Notes: a model not told the origin generated them from the sequence alone. Shown: positions 20,078 to 31,526, numbered from the stretch's first letter. The stretch is DNA of 64,000 nucleotides from Acanthosepion esculentum (GCA_964036315.1 OZ038498.1:9568861-9632860), one strand, 5' to 3'. Translations and numbers: made by a program.

Positions 20078-20139
<62 letters not shown>
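20078..20139. repeat. (TA)n microsatellite
   Basis: Pure TA run between the family Y copy and a SINE-like head. Confidence 0.97.
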
Positions 20140-20141
<2 letters not shown>

Positions 20142-20440
20142 GACCATGAGACCCGGGTTCGAATCTCACCACGGTCGATTTTTCAGGAAAGAGACTTCCT
20201 GATGTTATCAGGCTGGATGGGTCAATCGCAGCGTGCGGTACCTTTTGCATAGTGCCTGAAAACCATACCACAGGTTGACCCAAGCACGAAGTCACAAGTC
20301 ATCGTGACCGAGGGCTTGAGGGTACTGGTCTTGTTCAAATTGTTCATTACGCTAGATAACACGGTCTTTCCCAGAAACTGTAACTAAGGTCTACTCAGCA
20401 TAGTTGCAGTATAAACCAAATGTTGAATAAACACAAATGC
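20140..20440 (+). mobile_element. tRNA-derived SINE, 5'-truncated
   Basis: GACCCGGGTTCGAATCTC (box B) followed by CACCACGGTCG looks like the 3' half of a tRNA, possibly Arg-type. A body of about 260 bp follows. The tRNA 5' half with box A is replaced by the (TA)n run. No coding sequence. Confidence 0.65.
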
Positions 20441-20518
20441 GCCTGAGCGAACGTCTGCAATAGGGATTAACTAGCCGCCCTAGTAGACATGTATCCACGA
20501 ATAGGAGTGGTCAGCTAT

Positions 20519-20608
20519 ACACACAAACACACAGACACACACAAGCGCGCGCACACACACACAAACACGCACAAACACACACACACACATACACACAAAC
20601 ACGCACAA

Positions 20609-20675
<67 letters not shown>
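20519..20675. repeat. (CA)n-(TA)n compound microsatellite
   Basis: CA-rich runs with CAAACACG interruptions (20519-20627), then pure TA. Confidence 0.95.
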
Positions 20676-20677
<2 letters not shown>

Positions 20678-22023
20678 GTTGGATTGGTGTGAGCTTGTAA
20701 CCCTGGGTTTCACATTATTTGCGATCGTCAGACAAACTGATTAATTTTTAAATTTTGGATTTATTGATATGATTTATGATATGATATTATTGATATGATT
20801 TTATGATATGATATTTCCAATAAATACCGCGCAAATATATAAATAATATATATAAAATATATATATATATATATATAATTATTTATTTGAAAATTATAAC
20901 ATAAATATGTTATGAAATAACTACAAAAATAGCCATTTTGTTTCAACACCTCTTGTGTCTTATCAAGTGATGATGTTGAATGTAGAATAAAGGGTTTTAA
21001 AAGGTTCAAATTAACCACCACTCGCAAGTGGAAACGCTGTTACATAAGCTGGAATGACCAATCAAAATACAAGTATACGAAAATTCAAAAAATTTGACAA
21101 CGAAGTAAGGTTATAATAACTATTTAATGCTTTAAAATTGGGGTTATGCTAAAATAGAATTTATTCTACCTAATAAGTATTAAATTATACGATAAAGTTT
21201 GAAATTAAAATTAAAAATTACCCATTTCAAAATTTAAATTTAATCTCTCTTAATTTTAAAATTATACAATTACTGAGGAAAAAAGAAAAATACATATGTT
21301 ATTCTATTTATTTTGTTTTTATTGAAATTAAGTTGGAATAAACGTTAAGATCGACTGCTCTTAACTTCATGACAACATGGATACATTTAAATTCTAAGCA
21401 GAGGCAGGGGATGATGACATCTTGCGAAAGACAATACATACACACTCAGATTATAATACATAAACACGCAGACATATTTAGATATATACACACAAAAAAA
21501 GTGACAAGACAGAAAATATCTCCACGACCCTTTACAAAAAAAAACAAACAAAAACAAAAAAAAACACATACATACACAATGAAAGGTGCATCCAAGTTAC
21601 CATACACATAGACACTGATAAAGACACGTACATACACCCACATACATTGACATAGACACTCCGATACAACAACCAAGAAATATTCAAGATTGAAAGTGTG
21701 ATTAAACGAATTCTAACCACTTATTAAAATATAACTTATACGGGCAAATATACATAGATAAAATGGTCTAATAGAACAGAAAAACAAATAATAGGGAAAG
21801 AGAGGACATTAAAACAGATATATACGTATAAAAATAACACCATCTAATATATAAAAACGAAAATTGCAAACACACAAATATATATAAAAATATATATTTC
21901 ATATATATCTATATACGCCCCACTGTACATTAGGTGAAAGAAAATAAAAACTACCTACAGATATATGTGTACAGTGTACACACATTCTTCACTACAGACA
22001 GGTAGATGTTTTATTCTTTTCTT
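20676..22023. other. Unassigned AT-rich interval
   Basis: Contains GATATGAT repeats near 20766-20815, a short (TA)n at about 20850-20876, and A/CA-rich low-complexity sequence at 21420-21660. No gene recognised; the frames there are low complexity. Confidence 0.5.
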
Positions 22024-22606
22024 TTAGACTCCAAAATACTTGGATAATGAAGTCGTGTACTTATAATTACTGCTATTAAAAGATTGCATATGCCCCCGCC
22101 AACAGTCCATTAATGTATTCATGGTACTACCAATGTAAATTTTTTTTATATTTGGGTTTTCTAGTGTAGAGATTGTACTAAGATAAACTACAGAACTAGT
22201 CATACAATTATTCTGCAGTGGACAATTATTTGGATTCCTACAATTGCACAAATCGTTATTCGTGTCATTATACTTAGTAGTACTGCTTTCAATCTGGTGA
22301 GTAGTCAAGTTTTTGGAGTCCCTATACTTGTTAAAGACTCTGTTATGTTTTTGAATTATTTTCTCTAATTTATCCGCACAACTATAGCTTAATTTAAGGG
22401 TATTAGGATTAAATATTTTACGAAGTGGGTTAGTTTCTGGGTTGGGGAAATGTTTCTTGATGAGGTTTAGAAATATACGTCCTAATTTAGTTTTAACTAT
22501 TATATTGAAGGGGGGAGTAAACCAGATGATCTTTCTAGATCTTCTTTTCTTATTATGGTTGTAATTAACCGGGTTTCTATATTGAATAGTGGTATCTTTG
22601 TATCCA

Positions 22607-22614
<8 letters not shown>
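22024..22614 (-). pseudogene. Penelope-like retroelement fragment (RT thumb, linker, GIY-YIG start)
   Basis: A single open frame on the minus strand. It begins at [13 protein letters not shown] next to a (TA)n run and continues with [12 protein letters not shown] and LGRIFLNLIKKHFPNP, the RT thumb/C-terminus. The Cys linker CNCRNPNNCPLQNNC is followed by SVVY, then KKIYIGSTMNT and TTSLSKYFGV of a GIY-YIG nuclease. It stops after about 200 residues. The palm with the catalytic Asp is absent and the nuclease C-terminus is cut, so it cannot act. It belongs to the same broad family as the relic at 325-1740 but differs at many positions. Confidence 0.88.
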
Positions 22615-22673
<59 letters not shown>

Positions 22674-22689
22674 CACATTACACACACAT

Positions 22690-22727
<38 letters not shown>

Positions 22728-22728
22728 G

Positions 22729-22802
<74 letters not shown>
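22612..22802. repeat. (TA)n-(CA)n-(TA)n compound microsatellite
   Basis: TA at 22612-22662, CA at 22663-22704, TA with a short TATG interruption to 22802. The Ile/Tyr and Thr/His frames on both strands are products of the repeat. Confidence 0.97.
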
Positions 22803-22803
<1 letters not shown>

Positions 22804-24270
22804 CAACGCTGCATACCTCCAAAGTCTTTTTGTGTCCTTCTACAAATATTAGCACTTTTCACAAAGTAAGTTAAGCTAAAACTTTCAACTTTGGATAATG
22901 TCTGTATATGTAGAGACAGAAATATATAATGATTTTTTTCGCTTCCTATTGAAAATATAATCTGTCGGTATATTGATACTTTAAGCCTGATCAAGAATTC
23001 ATCCGGCAAGACGCTCAAGAGATAGGATAGGGCAACAAAATATCCTGATGGATTTAAAGATGGTACAAAGAACCTAAAAGAGGCTTATGTCTTTCAAAGA
23101 TTATGTAGATTATGCTATCCATATGATCAAGTTTCGTCGTGTAGTTCAACTAAACAAAGCCACACTGCTCTCTTATTCACTGAGACACGCAGTCTTATAC
23201 AAATTCACGTACGTATTCGTCCTATAGCTACATTATGACTTCTCGCAATAAGGTCGTAGGTCAAAGAAATGGATATTTTTACAAAAATTAAACGATTACC
23301 AGGACAAAGGGTGATATCGTGTTCAATTTCTGCTCGTCTAATAATAATAATGAAGCTGTTGCAATATCCGTTTGAGCGTATACTTGAAGGACTTGTTCAA
23401 AATTTGGGAATAACCAGGGAAAATTTTAATTTACTTTATTTACATGAAGCCGACTTCATATATAGTATGGCCCCTAAATCTTTTGCATGAATTTTATGTT
23501 GAAAATTCCACTCTAGTCAGATGACGACTTACTTAGATAAAGAGGTCGGAGTTATCTCCCCCTAGTTTGTTTTTTTCCTTTTTATTGTCGTTATGATGGC
23601 GCATTGTTGTGTTGTCTCTGATAAAATAAGTCACCGCGCTAACACAGTACATCATTGTCTGTTTCCTTCTTGAGTTTATCCTCCTGTCTGGTATATGAAG
23701 ATGAATACCTGCATTCAGACAAAACAACGTATGTCTATGTTTGCTATCTAACTTGATGCGTAAATTTCTAACATTTTACCCCCACCAGGAAAAAGATTTA
23801 TTTATTTATAGGGCAACCGGTTACCGAAAATATGTGATTTTTGTTTAACCTCTTCAAAAAAATTACTTGTGTATAGTGCGACCCTCTATTTTTTCTTTTT
23901 TTTTTCGCTTAGAAGCTGATCATAAAACTATAATTATATACAGTACTAACATAGGTTTGTGAGTTCAGTTCATTAATTTACTTACTACATCACGATAGGT
24001 AAAAATATAAATAAATGCCCTTCAAGCTATAGGTGATTATAGCTCACCCCAGATTCCTTTTCTTTATTATTTGTGAATTGCAATGCATTCTTGGAAAATA
24101 TATTTGGATGGTGTCCTATTGCTTTCTCCACGATTTACAGTTCAAACTTTTTCTTCTCCTAGGCTGGTTGTCGCCCATGGCTAGCGAGACCATTCTACTC
24201 AGCTATTTAACATATTGCTAGATACAAATATATAAAATCGACAGATCATCCATAAGTTCAATTAATACAA
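22803..24270. other. Unassigned interval, no gene recognised
   Basis: The plus-strand frame at 23269-23490 (73 codons) has ordinary amino-acid composition but no family I recognise, and no splice or promoter context that would support it. No repeats noted. Confidence 0.45.
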
Positions 24271-24540
24271 ATGGCGGAATGGATAACTTGTGGGAGTGAG
24301 AAATCGAAGATCCGAGTTCGAATTCCATTCAGGTTCATTATACTCACTTACGCGCAAAAACCCTTGAAAATAGTATGAATCTATTCCACCCCTCAGCCCA
24401 CCATCTCTGTGTCGCATAGCCTTGTTTGCCAACCAGTCTATCGCAGAAAATCTTCTGCCGAGCCAGTTATGAATCGAAAGTGACATGATCGCCCAAGCGT
24501 GTATCATATATGGGATTTAATACAGGACCCGAGAGGCACT
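24271..24540 (+). mobile_element. tRNA-derived SINE copy
   Basis: Box-A-like TGGCGGAATGGATAAC at 24271-24286 and box B GAGTTCGAATTCC at 24313-24325 head a body that shares CTTACGCGCAAAA and AGTATGAATCTATTCC with 17627-17820. The right end lies near a short GAGAGA run at 24548. Confidence 0.65.
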
Positions 24541-25293
24541 CAGGATAGAGAGAGAGAGTTCATGTTGAGATGGATATTGTTCAAACGGATTACCGCCACG
24601 TAATAACTATAAGAAGAGGCATTAAAAGTTCCACAGATTACTGGCAAGACACATACGAATAAACCTTGTGTTTCTATAGTAAGTTAAATAAGATAAAGTG
24701 TTTCTAAAATGTCTCATAGGATATCAGGGGATACTGGTCGCTCTGAGTGGGTGCCAAGGTCACCTCGCATTATATTCGTCACACCTTATTTCTTTATCAG
24801 AGGGAAATTCAACAGATCGATAGTTTTTCTAGAAATAGTTAAAATAGCATTCTCCAAACCAAAGCTGGGGAAAAGGAATATACAGAATGAGAAATAATAA
24901 AGCTTAGATTAGAAGCTTCGGTAAGGAAGAACCAACTATTTCGGGCTTAGTGAAGAAAATAATGGCAAATATATCAAAGATTAAACCAGAATTGGAAACA
25001 TTAATTTTTTTCAACAATATCCTTTTTCAAAAATAGAAACGAAGAGTAACAAAAATATAGCAAAAGATTCCTCTAATCAGTCATAAATTTTATGCTACAA
25101 ACAATACCATAATCATTTTCAATTTCTCTCAAATCATTTAGGTTTTGTTGGTTTGGGGATATTTAGAATTATTGCAATCCGTCTTGTCGTATATGTACAA
25201 AAAAAACTAAACCATTTTCATTTACATTTTACTAAAAGTTTCTATAAGGTCATCCTACGTGTGCACTGGTATCACGTATTGCAGTATTATCTA
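24541..25293. other. Unassigned AT-rich interval
   Basis: No gene or repeat recognised; the frame at 24709-24897 has no known features. Confidence 0.4.
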
Positions 25294-25460
25294 CAGCATT
25301 ACTTCTCAAACATTTTCAGCCCATAGACCATTTCTTTCTTCGATAAATTCAAATGGATCACGCCTACGTTTACTATTAGTCTTTTCAATTTTCACAATAA
25401 TATAGTCAGTGAAAAGAGTCTATTTAAGCATGACCATTTATTTTGGTAAACAAGGATAAA

Positions 25461-25845
25461 CACAGGATATCAAAATCAATTTTGATGATGTCATTCAGTC
25501 TTAGTCCATTCAGCTTGTGACTACCTTGATCTTGGTGTTTCAGACACAAAATATCATAATCAATTTTGATGGTGTCATTTAGTCTTAGTCCATTCAGCTA
25601 GTGACTACCTTGATCTTGGTGTTTCTCACACAAGATATCATAATCAATTTTGATGGTGTCATTCAATCTTAGTCAATTCAAATAGTGACTACATTGATCT
25701 TGGTGTTTCTGATACAAGATATCATAATCAATTTGGATGATGTCATTCAGTCTTAGTCCATTCAGCTTTTGACTGCCTTGAATTTGGTGTTTCTGACAAA
25801 TGATATCATAATCAATTTTGATGGTGTCATTCAGTCTTAGTCTGA
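25461..25845 (-). repeat. 84-bp tandem repeat made from the transposase 3' end
   Basis: The word ATCTTGGTGTTTC recurs at about 25529, 25613 and 25697, with a diverged version at 25781: a period of 84 bp, about four and a half units. Each encodes on the minus strand a version of LRLNDTIKIDYDI then QKHQDQGSH. Since 84 is 28 codons, the frame stays open through much of the array. Confidence 0.9.
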
Positions 25846-26055
25846 TAGTTCCTCTGCTGTTAAGATCAAATTTATTTCTTTTTCTACTGAAAACATCCAC
25901 AACAGCCGAAAATCCAGATTCCACCATCCATGTGGTAGGGAAAACATGATGCTTGCTTCTACATGTTGAATAATATTTGAGTGTGAGTCCTTTATCGATA
26001 TGTAGGCAAAGTCGCCTTCTTTGTCACCTCTTCTTCTCAGTTTCGCATTCTCTTT
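25673..26055 (-). pseudogene. hAT-family transposase C-terminus (ZBED/SCAND3-like)
   Basis: Minus-strand reading ENAKLRRRGDKEG, then TTWMVESGFSAVVDVFSRKR and SRGTIRLRLND. This matches the end of hAT transposases and the ZBED/FAM200/SCAND3-type proteins derived from them, where YMVE.GFS....L...KRNRL...RGDLRL is the dimerisation motif. After RLRLND the reading continues into tandem 28-residue repeats. The BED finger and the catalytic core are absent. Confidence 0.72.
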
Positions 26056-26433
26056 AAAGAAATATCAAATTTATTATCAAACGACATTGTTTAGTGATCT
26101 ATTAACATAGGATTCATTTTTTATATGAATAAAAAATTTATATTACATATAGTATATATAACATTTTATATACATATATAATAAATATATATATGATAAA
26201 AATGAAATAAACATAGCACTGCATAATACGTACATAATTTCGAAATTTTCAAATATAATGGACATTAAACAAAATATTATATTTTTTAATTTTTCAAAGT
26301 ATGAATAATTTAGATACATTTTTGTGAAATGGCTACAATTTTTTTTTATGGCTACGAATTCTCTGTGGACCACTAGAAATGCTATATGGACCACCGGTGG
26401 TCCACCTAGACCATGTTGAGAAACAATGATCTG

Positions 26434-26729
26434 CCTCATATTCGAGTCAACGTCGACTAAACTTGTTCATGCACCAGGCTTTTCTGGTGAGGAGGGTAGT
26501 TAGATATCCAGCAGTATTAGAAACAAGCCCTCTCAAAGGGACGATGAATCATCTTGTATAATGAACGGCCATCTAGCATAATGTTTCAGACTGGGCTCCA
26601 TGGCAATCAGTGTGATGATGTCTCGACATCGCTGGACGGAGAGCTTCCTAGAATGAAGTCAACAACCCAGGCGCAGTGTTGCACCCATGTAAGCATTCTG
26701 AAAGCAAAGGAAATATTTGTCGCACTAGA
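26434..26729. other. Unassigned interval
   Basis: No confident assignment. It may contain decayed upstream RT sequence of the following LINE. Confidence 0.35.
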
Positions 26730-27183
26730 TAACAAATACACAAATTGCAATGGCCTTTGACGGGGTGTGGCACAAAGTATTAATGCACAAGCTATGGAAT
26801 CGCTGGAAGAGTTGTCTTAATTATAAAGTCCTTACTAAAAAATAGGTATCTGAAGTTAGTTGTTAACGGCCATTCCTCTGATGTCCTAGCAATGAATACA
26901 GTCCTTCCCCACCCGCGTTCACTTCTCGGGCCAATCCGCTTTCTATTTTACATAAATTATCTACCTAAGAGTATTCTCCAATTATTTGTGAATCTATGCT
27001 GGTAATACAATGGATGCACCTCCAAAACCAGAAATAGGTATCTCCCCTCTGACCTAGTTCTACACCCTGCAAATTCATTGAAACAACTGCTTTATTTTCC
27101 TTGCTTTCACCATACGGTCAGTTTAAGAACCACGGGAGTGACAGGCTTTAATCGATTTCTATTTTCCCCTCAGATTAGATCAT
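26730..27183 (+). pseudogene. LINE reverse transcriptase fragment (CR1/jockey-like), 5' part
   Basis: Frames read FDGVWHKVLMHKLW (motif A region), then SSDVLAMN, SLLGPIRFLFYINYLPKSIL (motif B and after), and a decayed motif C region near 26990-27010. The order and spacing are those of non-LTR retrotransposon RT of the CR1/jockey group. The palm is interrupted by the Tc1-like insert, and the same LINE resumes at about 27886. Confidence 0.78.
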
Positions 27184-27885
27184 TTGCAGTGGTGTGCAGA
27201 AATATGAATCTGTTTTCGAAGTGTATGAAATTTGTTTGGCCTTGAAAAATGTTTAGTCATCCGTGATTTCATCAGATTTATATTACGTCCAGACTGTTGA
27301 TTAGTTGTCCTACGGCCATTGTCTGCGATGGACGTTACTCCAAGGAAGCGTACGAAAATTGTAACGCTAAACAAACACACTGGCAAGCCTTACCAGTGAA
27401 CAAATCAAAGTACCATAGACTGGCCCGGAAATTCTTCTGATTTAAATTCAATCGAGAATATATGGTCAATCTGCAGGGAACGACTTCATGGAATGTACAT
27501 ACGACCACACTGGCAAGCTTTACCAGTGAACAAATCAAAGTACCATAGACTGGCCCGAAAATTCTTCTGATTTAAATCCAATCGAGAACCTGTTGTCAAT
27601 CTGCAAGGGACGACTTCGTGGAATGGAAATTCGAACACACTGGCAAGCCTTACCAGTGAACAAATTAAGGAATTATAGACTGGCCCGGAAACTCTCCTGA
27701 TTTAAATCCAATCAAGAATCTGTTGTCAATCTGCAAGGAACGACTTTGTGGAAGGGATATATGAAGTACTAGCATCTGCAATGGGACATGTTTCATTGGG
27801 AAAATACGAAAGAAAAAGTAAATAATGATGGAATTGTTTTGTTCCAATTAATTTGCACAATTTTTCTCGGCGTCAGAAAAAACTG
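27184..27885 (+). mobile_element. Tc1-like element, internally deleted and tandemly repeated
   Basis: The left end resembles a Tc1 terminus (CAGTGGTGTGCAGAAATATG at 27188). MDVTPRKRTKIVTLNKH at 27328-27378 is the N-terminal start of a Tc1-like transposase. It jumps directly to the transposase C-terminus (DWPGNSSDLNSIENIWSICR), which includes the SPDLNPIEN motif around the third catalytic residue, and that part is present three times. The right terminus is only faintly visible near 27850-27885. No complete catalytic domain remains. Confidence 0.75.
27378..27766 (+). repeat. 130-bp tandem triplication of a Tc1 transposase 3' segment
   Basis: CACTGGCAAGC recurs at 27378, 27508 and 27638, exactly 130 bp apart. 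Each unit carries TAGACTGGCCCG and TGATTTAAAT, then CAATCTGCA. Since 130 is not a multiple of three, the units lie in different frames. Confidence 0.93.
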
Positions 27886-28590
27886 GCTGGCTACATTGAA
27901 TGCCTCGATAACTAAACTACTTACAGTCCATCATCGTCGATCGAACCCACAACTATCACCAATCACAATGAACGGACGTTCTCTCATGCCTTGAGCGCCT
28001 ATTGGGGCTTAAAATCAACACAGGCCGCAGGTGGAACTCGTACCTACGATCTACCCCACTAAAGGTGCTGGTCAGTTCCCTGTACCGCTCCAGGAATTAC
28101 CTCGCTTTTCCTGCTATCTTGTACCTTCACAAGAGCCAGATCAGGTAAAAAAAAATGGAGTACTGCCCAGTCTTTCCAGTCTCGATAGAGTCTAAAAGTG
28201 CCTCCGCGTCCTTGTGGGTGATTAATTATTTTCCACCCTACAACCCCTTTCCTCACAGATGAAACGTCGCAAGTCTCTCGCTGTTCTATCGTTATTTCCA
28301 TGAAAAGTTATTAGACCAACTACATACCTTAGTTCCACCAATTCTAACCTTCACTGCTAAGGCACACCATGCTACGCGAACCACGCGCGTTCCCTTCGCA
28401 TTCCATTGGTGAGATATAAATTCTGTTCAGCTTCTTTGTGGAAACGACTCCCAAGAGGTTGCTTCCCTGATCACTTAACCTGTTCATGGCTGTGGTGAAC
28501 TGCTATCTTCCCAACATATCCGCATAAACCGTGTCTCTTACTCTGTATTCCTATACCTCGAGTGGCTCTCGGGTCTTTTACAGGGTGAAT
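27886..28590 (+). pseudogene. LINE reverse transcriptase C-terminus (continuation of 26730-27183)
   Basis: The reading resumes with KNWLATLNASITKLLTVHH, SPITMNGRSL, then after a frame change CLERLLGLKINTGRRWNSYL and LYLHKSQIR, DETSQVSRCS-like decayed sequence, and RVPFAFH. In a third frame it ends SASLWKRLPRGCFPDHL. These are the thumb and C-terminal blocks of CR1/jockey-like ORF2 proteins (NASKTKLL, SHRRDVASL, SLWNRLP..CFP). Together with 26730-27183 it is one LINE copy split by the Tc1-like element. Confidence 0.8.
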
Positions 28591-28829
28591 ATAATTGTAA
28601 AATAAAACTCCTCATCGGATCACATTTATTTTCCAGTCTATGAATCAAAATTACTAACAACATCCTGTAAGTTTAGCCTGCTTGTCCAGAGCACCACAAC
28701 GAATCTTCTTCCCAACAATACTTAGACTAAATAGATTTTTAAAAGACCAGCATTATCACAGACATACTTATTGACTATGTTGTGAGAAGTGTGATCTCAA
28801 TGCAAGCAGGTTCGATACGAGAACGCTAA
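28591..28829. other. Junction between two LINE fragments
   Basis: Likely LINE 3' untranslated sequence from the upstream copy; no further signal. Confidence 0.4.
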
Positions 28830-29780
28830 TCATTGTATTTCTATGGATTATTTTTATAAAGCTACATTAAAATGCCTCGAAAATCGGCATTTGAACCCAA
28901 GTTCTCAAGTCGTGATCTACGCAGACGGCGCCACCATTTCCTCCTGTCTCAATAGTAAATCCGGCATTGTTGACAGAGTTCGCCTGGCCGTTGGTCTCGA
29001 AAACGAAACTGCTCTCATTTACCCATCATAGAGAAACCTCCATGCCTCCAATCAGCATGGCTGATGCTCAACTCCACGAGAACGTCTCTCTGCGCCTTCA
29101 TGATCTCACGTTTCTCAGGTGGAACAACTACACTGAATCATCTGCCGCAAGGTAAGTTGGTTCTCTGTGTCTCGTCAGAAGGTTTTTCTCGTCTGAGCCC
29201 ATCCTTCAAATCTACAAATCAACCATTTAGTTGAATACTGTTGCCATATATGGTCTGGTCCCCCCCCCCGCTGTTCATCCGGAGGTTCTCGACAAAATCC
29301 AAAGACGGATATGCAATATGATAGGTCCTGACCAGGCATCTACACTCCAGTCACTTTCTCACAGACGTGATGTGGCTTCCCTCTGTCTTTTCTACACATA
29401 TTTTCATGGCAACTGCTCTGACGATCTATTTTCACTGGTGCCGCAAATGCATGAATTTAAGCGTTCTACTAGGTTGGTATCTCAGTCCCACCCTTTCACT
29501 GTCGAAACAGTTAAATGTAACCGCCTCTTCTACTCCAACAGCTTCTCTCACGCACTTCCCGACAGTGGAACTCGGTTCCTCTTACTTGCTTCCCTGGTGG
29601 CTATAATCTTCAAATATTCAAATGTAATGTCAATTGGCATTTTCGGATGCCTTGATCTTGATCGCTGTCCTTCGTTTTATCCATCTTCAAGCACACCTCT
29701 TTACTCTTAATTTCACTCTTTGTAACCCTTTGCACGCTCCCACCTTGCTTGGTGTGAAATGCTGAAAAAAAAACACAACC
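28830..29780 (+). pseudogene. Second LINE reverse transcriptase C-terminal fragment
   Basis: VVIYADGATISSCLNSKSG at about 28909-28965 is RT motif C with the second Asp of YADD changed to Gly. It is followed in shifting frames by ISMADAQLHE (29060) and LDKIQRRICNMIGPDQAS (29300-29353), then LQSLSHRRDVASLCLFY, FKRSTRLVSQSHPFTV and decayed FP.....LP blocks to about 29610. It ends near the A-run at 29764-29772, which may be the element tail. It shares domain layout with the copy at 27886-28590 but is a different subfamily. 5'-truncated, as is usual for LINE copies. Confidence 0.85.
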
Positions 29781-30477
29781 CCACGCCGAGTCAACAACCT
29801 AGTCCAGACTGAATCCACAAGCCAACACCCCAGTTAATTGTGAATAATCTTTTCAATGGCCAGAAACGGTTTAAAAGTTGTCTTTCTCCCAAACTAGCGA
29901 CAGTGAACCATTGACCCACCATCAATTTTTTAGTGACCCACAAAAAGTCAGGGAAATGATGTCATGAAATATGGCTTGGCCAAGCAAATTTAGTGAGTTT
30001 TCGAATTTTGTTTGTGCCTTGTGTATACCTAAACACATCTAAGGGATACTCAGCCAGTTGTATAACGTTTTCTACAGTTGTCTCCCTTTGCATTTTATCA
30101 GTCGTAGTCTTATCTGTTTTTACTGTCTGCTTGGATAATTTAAAATTAGTAACTATTCTGAATTCATTTATTCCCTTTTAGCCTGTCAAAATAACCCATA
30201 AGAATGACCACAAGGAAAGGGAAGAGAACCTCACAGGGGAGGGGAAATGGGAGGCTTTTTTCACGAAAAGTGGAGTGACTAGATCGGTCTGTGTATGAGT
30301 GATCCATTTATGTTCATGAAAGAGTACCAAAAATGATGCGGTAACTATAAAGGTTCGGCATCACTGTGCTAGACTGATTACCAATCACTGCTTGTGGACC
30401 CAGTCTTCCCTACTATTTCACAAATAGCTTTGTTGGTGGAAGAAGATTGGTTTGGTTTAGTCTGATTTCTTTTACAG
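29781..30477. other. Unassigned interval
   Basis: No gene recognised. AAAGGTTCGGCATCACTG at 30350-30367 looks like an inverted hAT terminus (CAGTGATGCCGAACC), but I could not find a convincing partner. Confidence 0.4.
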
Positions 30478-30835
30478 CATATCAACCTCAGTGACAAGAT
30501 TTTTATTGCTGCTAATATTTTTTCCTTCAGAAATATATTGTTGGTAATATTTTTTTCAAAAAAGGTATTGCTGGTAATAATTTTTTCTTCAAAAATTCAT
30601 TGCTGGTAATAATTTTTTTCCAAAAATGTATTGCTGGTAATAAAACCTATGTTTACACGTTTTGACTCCAGTTTGGGGGTTAACTATTTGCTCATAGCCG
30701 GGACCCTAACAGGTGTTGCCACGCCGGGTCAGGTGGACCTGGGAACAAAGCAATTAAAAGATGGTTCCACGCTCCTCAAAACCTTCTGATCAAAGCCCTT
30801 GCTGCCGAATGTAGTTTATCGTCTTACCCAGGACG
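30478..30835 (-). repeat. Interspersed repeat family X, copy 3 with internal tandem units
   Basis: Reverse complement of the family at 13645 and 15332, from ACGATAAACTACAT (inverse at 30812) to GAGGTTGATATGC (inverse near 30480-30493). The interior has four to five tandem units of about 31-33 bp with the word ATTGCTGGTAATAA (30507-30650), more than the other copies. Confidence 0.82.
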
Positions 30836-31526
30836 GGTGGAAGAAGACATATTTACACGAAAGTAAACGTAACAAAACTTGTCTGGAATTCGAACTCAAG
30901 CATGCAATTTGTCTTTCTGCCCCCGCTCACATTTACACTACATTCATTTCATGTGAGAGTAGTGTTCGAACTCATGAGTCTTATAGACATTTGCTAGTAC
31001 CAAAGGCAATGTTATTACTGTCTCAAGTACAAAACAGGAAATAAGCTTAGTTTTAGGTGGCATGGAGCGGCTAGCTAGGGACTGAACGTGTTGATAAGTT
31101 CTAGTAAATTAACGAGCTGTAAAAACTTCGCCTGAAAGATTCTTATCGTTAGTGAAAAAAATCAATTATTGATATAAAAAGGTGCGTATAACGTCAATAT
31201 TTTACGTAGTTCGGCCTACCCCGGGATTGAACACTGGTTGTAAGTACCGAAGGGCAAACTCACAATAATCTCGGCTACTAAACCGATTCAGGAAAGACAG
31301 ATCTAAACAGAACAGAAAGAGAAACAGAATGACTGATGACTTTCTGTATAAGAAGTAAAGCAAGTGTCAAAGCCTATCCCTTTCCGTCTACTTTGTATTC
31401 TGCATTGGTGTTTACTCTTTCCGACCATTGATCATTTCTCTCGCGTTTTGACGTCATGCATCTTTCCGAAAGTTAAAAATAATTGGAACTAATTTAAATA
31501 GTCACTTGCTGCAGTAAGAGGTAGCA
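30836..31526. other. Unassigned interval left of the satellite
   Basis: The frame at 30799-31044 partly overlaps the repeat and has no known motif. A weak box-B-like word on the minus strand near 31212-31225 could be an old SINE, not called. No gene found. Confidence 0.4.

Larger units (their letters stand above)
25294..26433 (-). mobile_element. hAT (Charlie-like) DNA transposon relic
   Basis: The right edge, read inverted, is CAGATCATTGTTTCTCAACA and the left edge CAGCATTACTTCTCAAAC, resembling the CAG...CTCAAC termini of hAT-Charlie elements. The only coding content is a hAT dimerisation domain at 25673-26055 on the minus strand. I see no matching 8-bp target duplication, so the exact ends or a later change are uncertain. 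Confidence 0.65.

Noticed and set aside
22555..22855. Ile/Tyr- and Thr/His-rich open frames
   Set aside because: They are translations of (TA)n and (CA)n microsatellites.
23269..23490. Small gene of 73 codons
   Set aside because: Ordinary composition, but no recognised family, conserved motif or gene context; cannot be supported from sequence alone.
30350..30367. hAT right terminus (inverse of CAGTGATGCCGAACC)
   Set aside because: No convincing partner terminus or 8-bp duplication found nearby; kept only as a note.
31200..31310. Minus-strand tRNA-derived SINE
   Set aside because: Only a weak box-B-like word; no box A and no second copy in the window.
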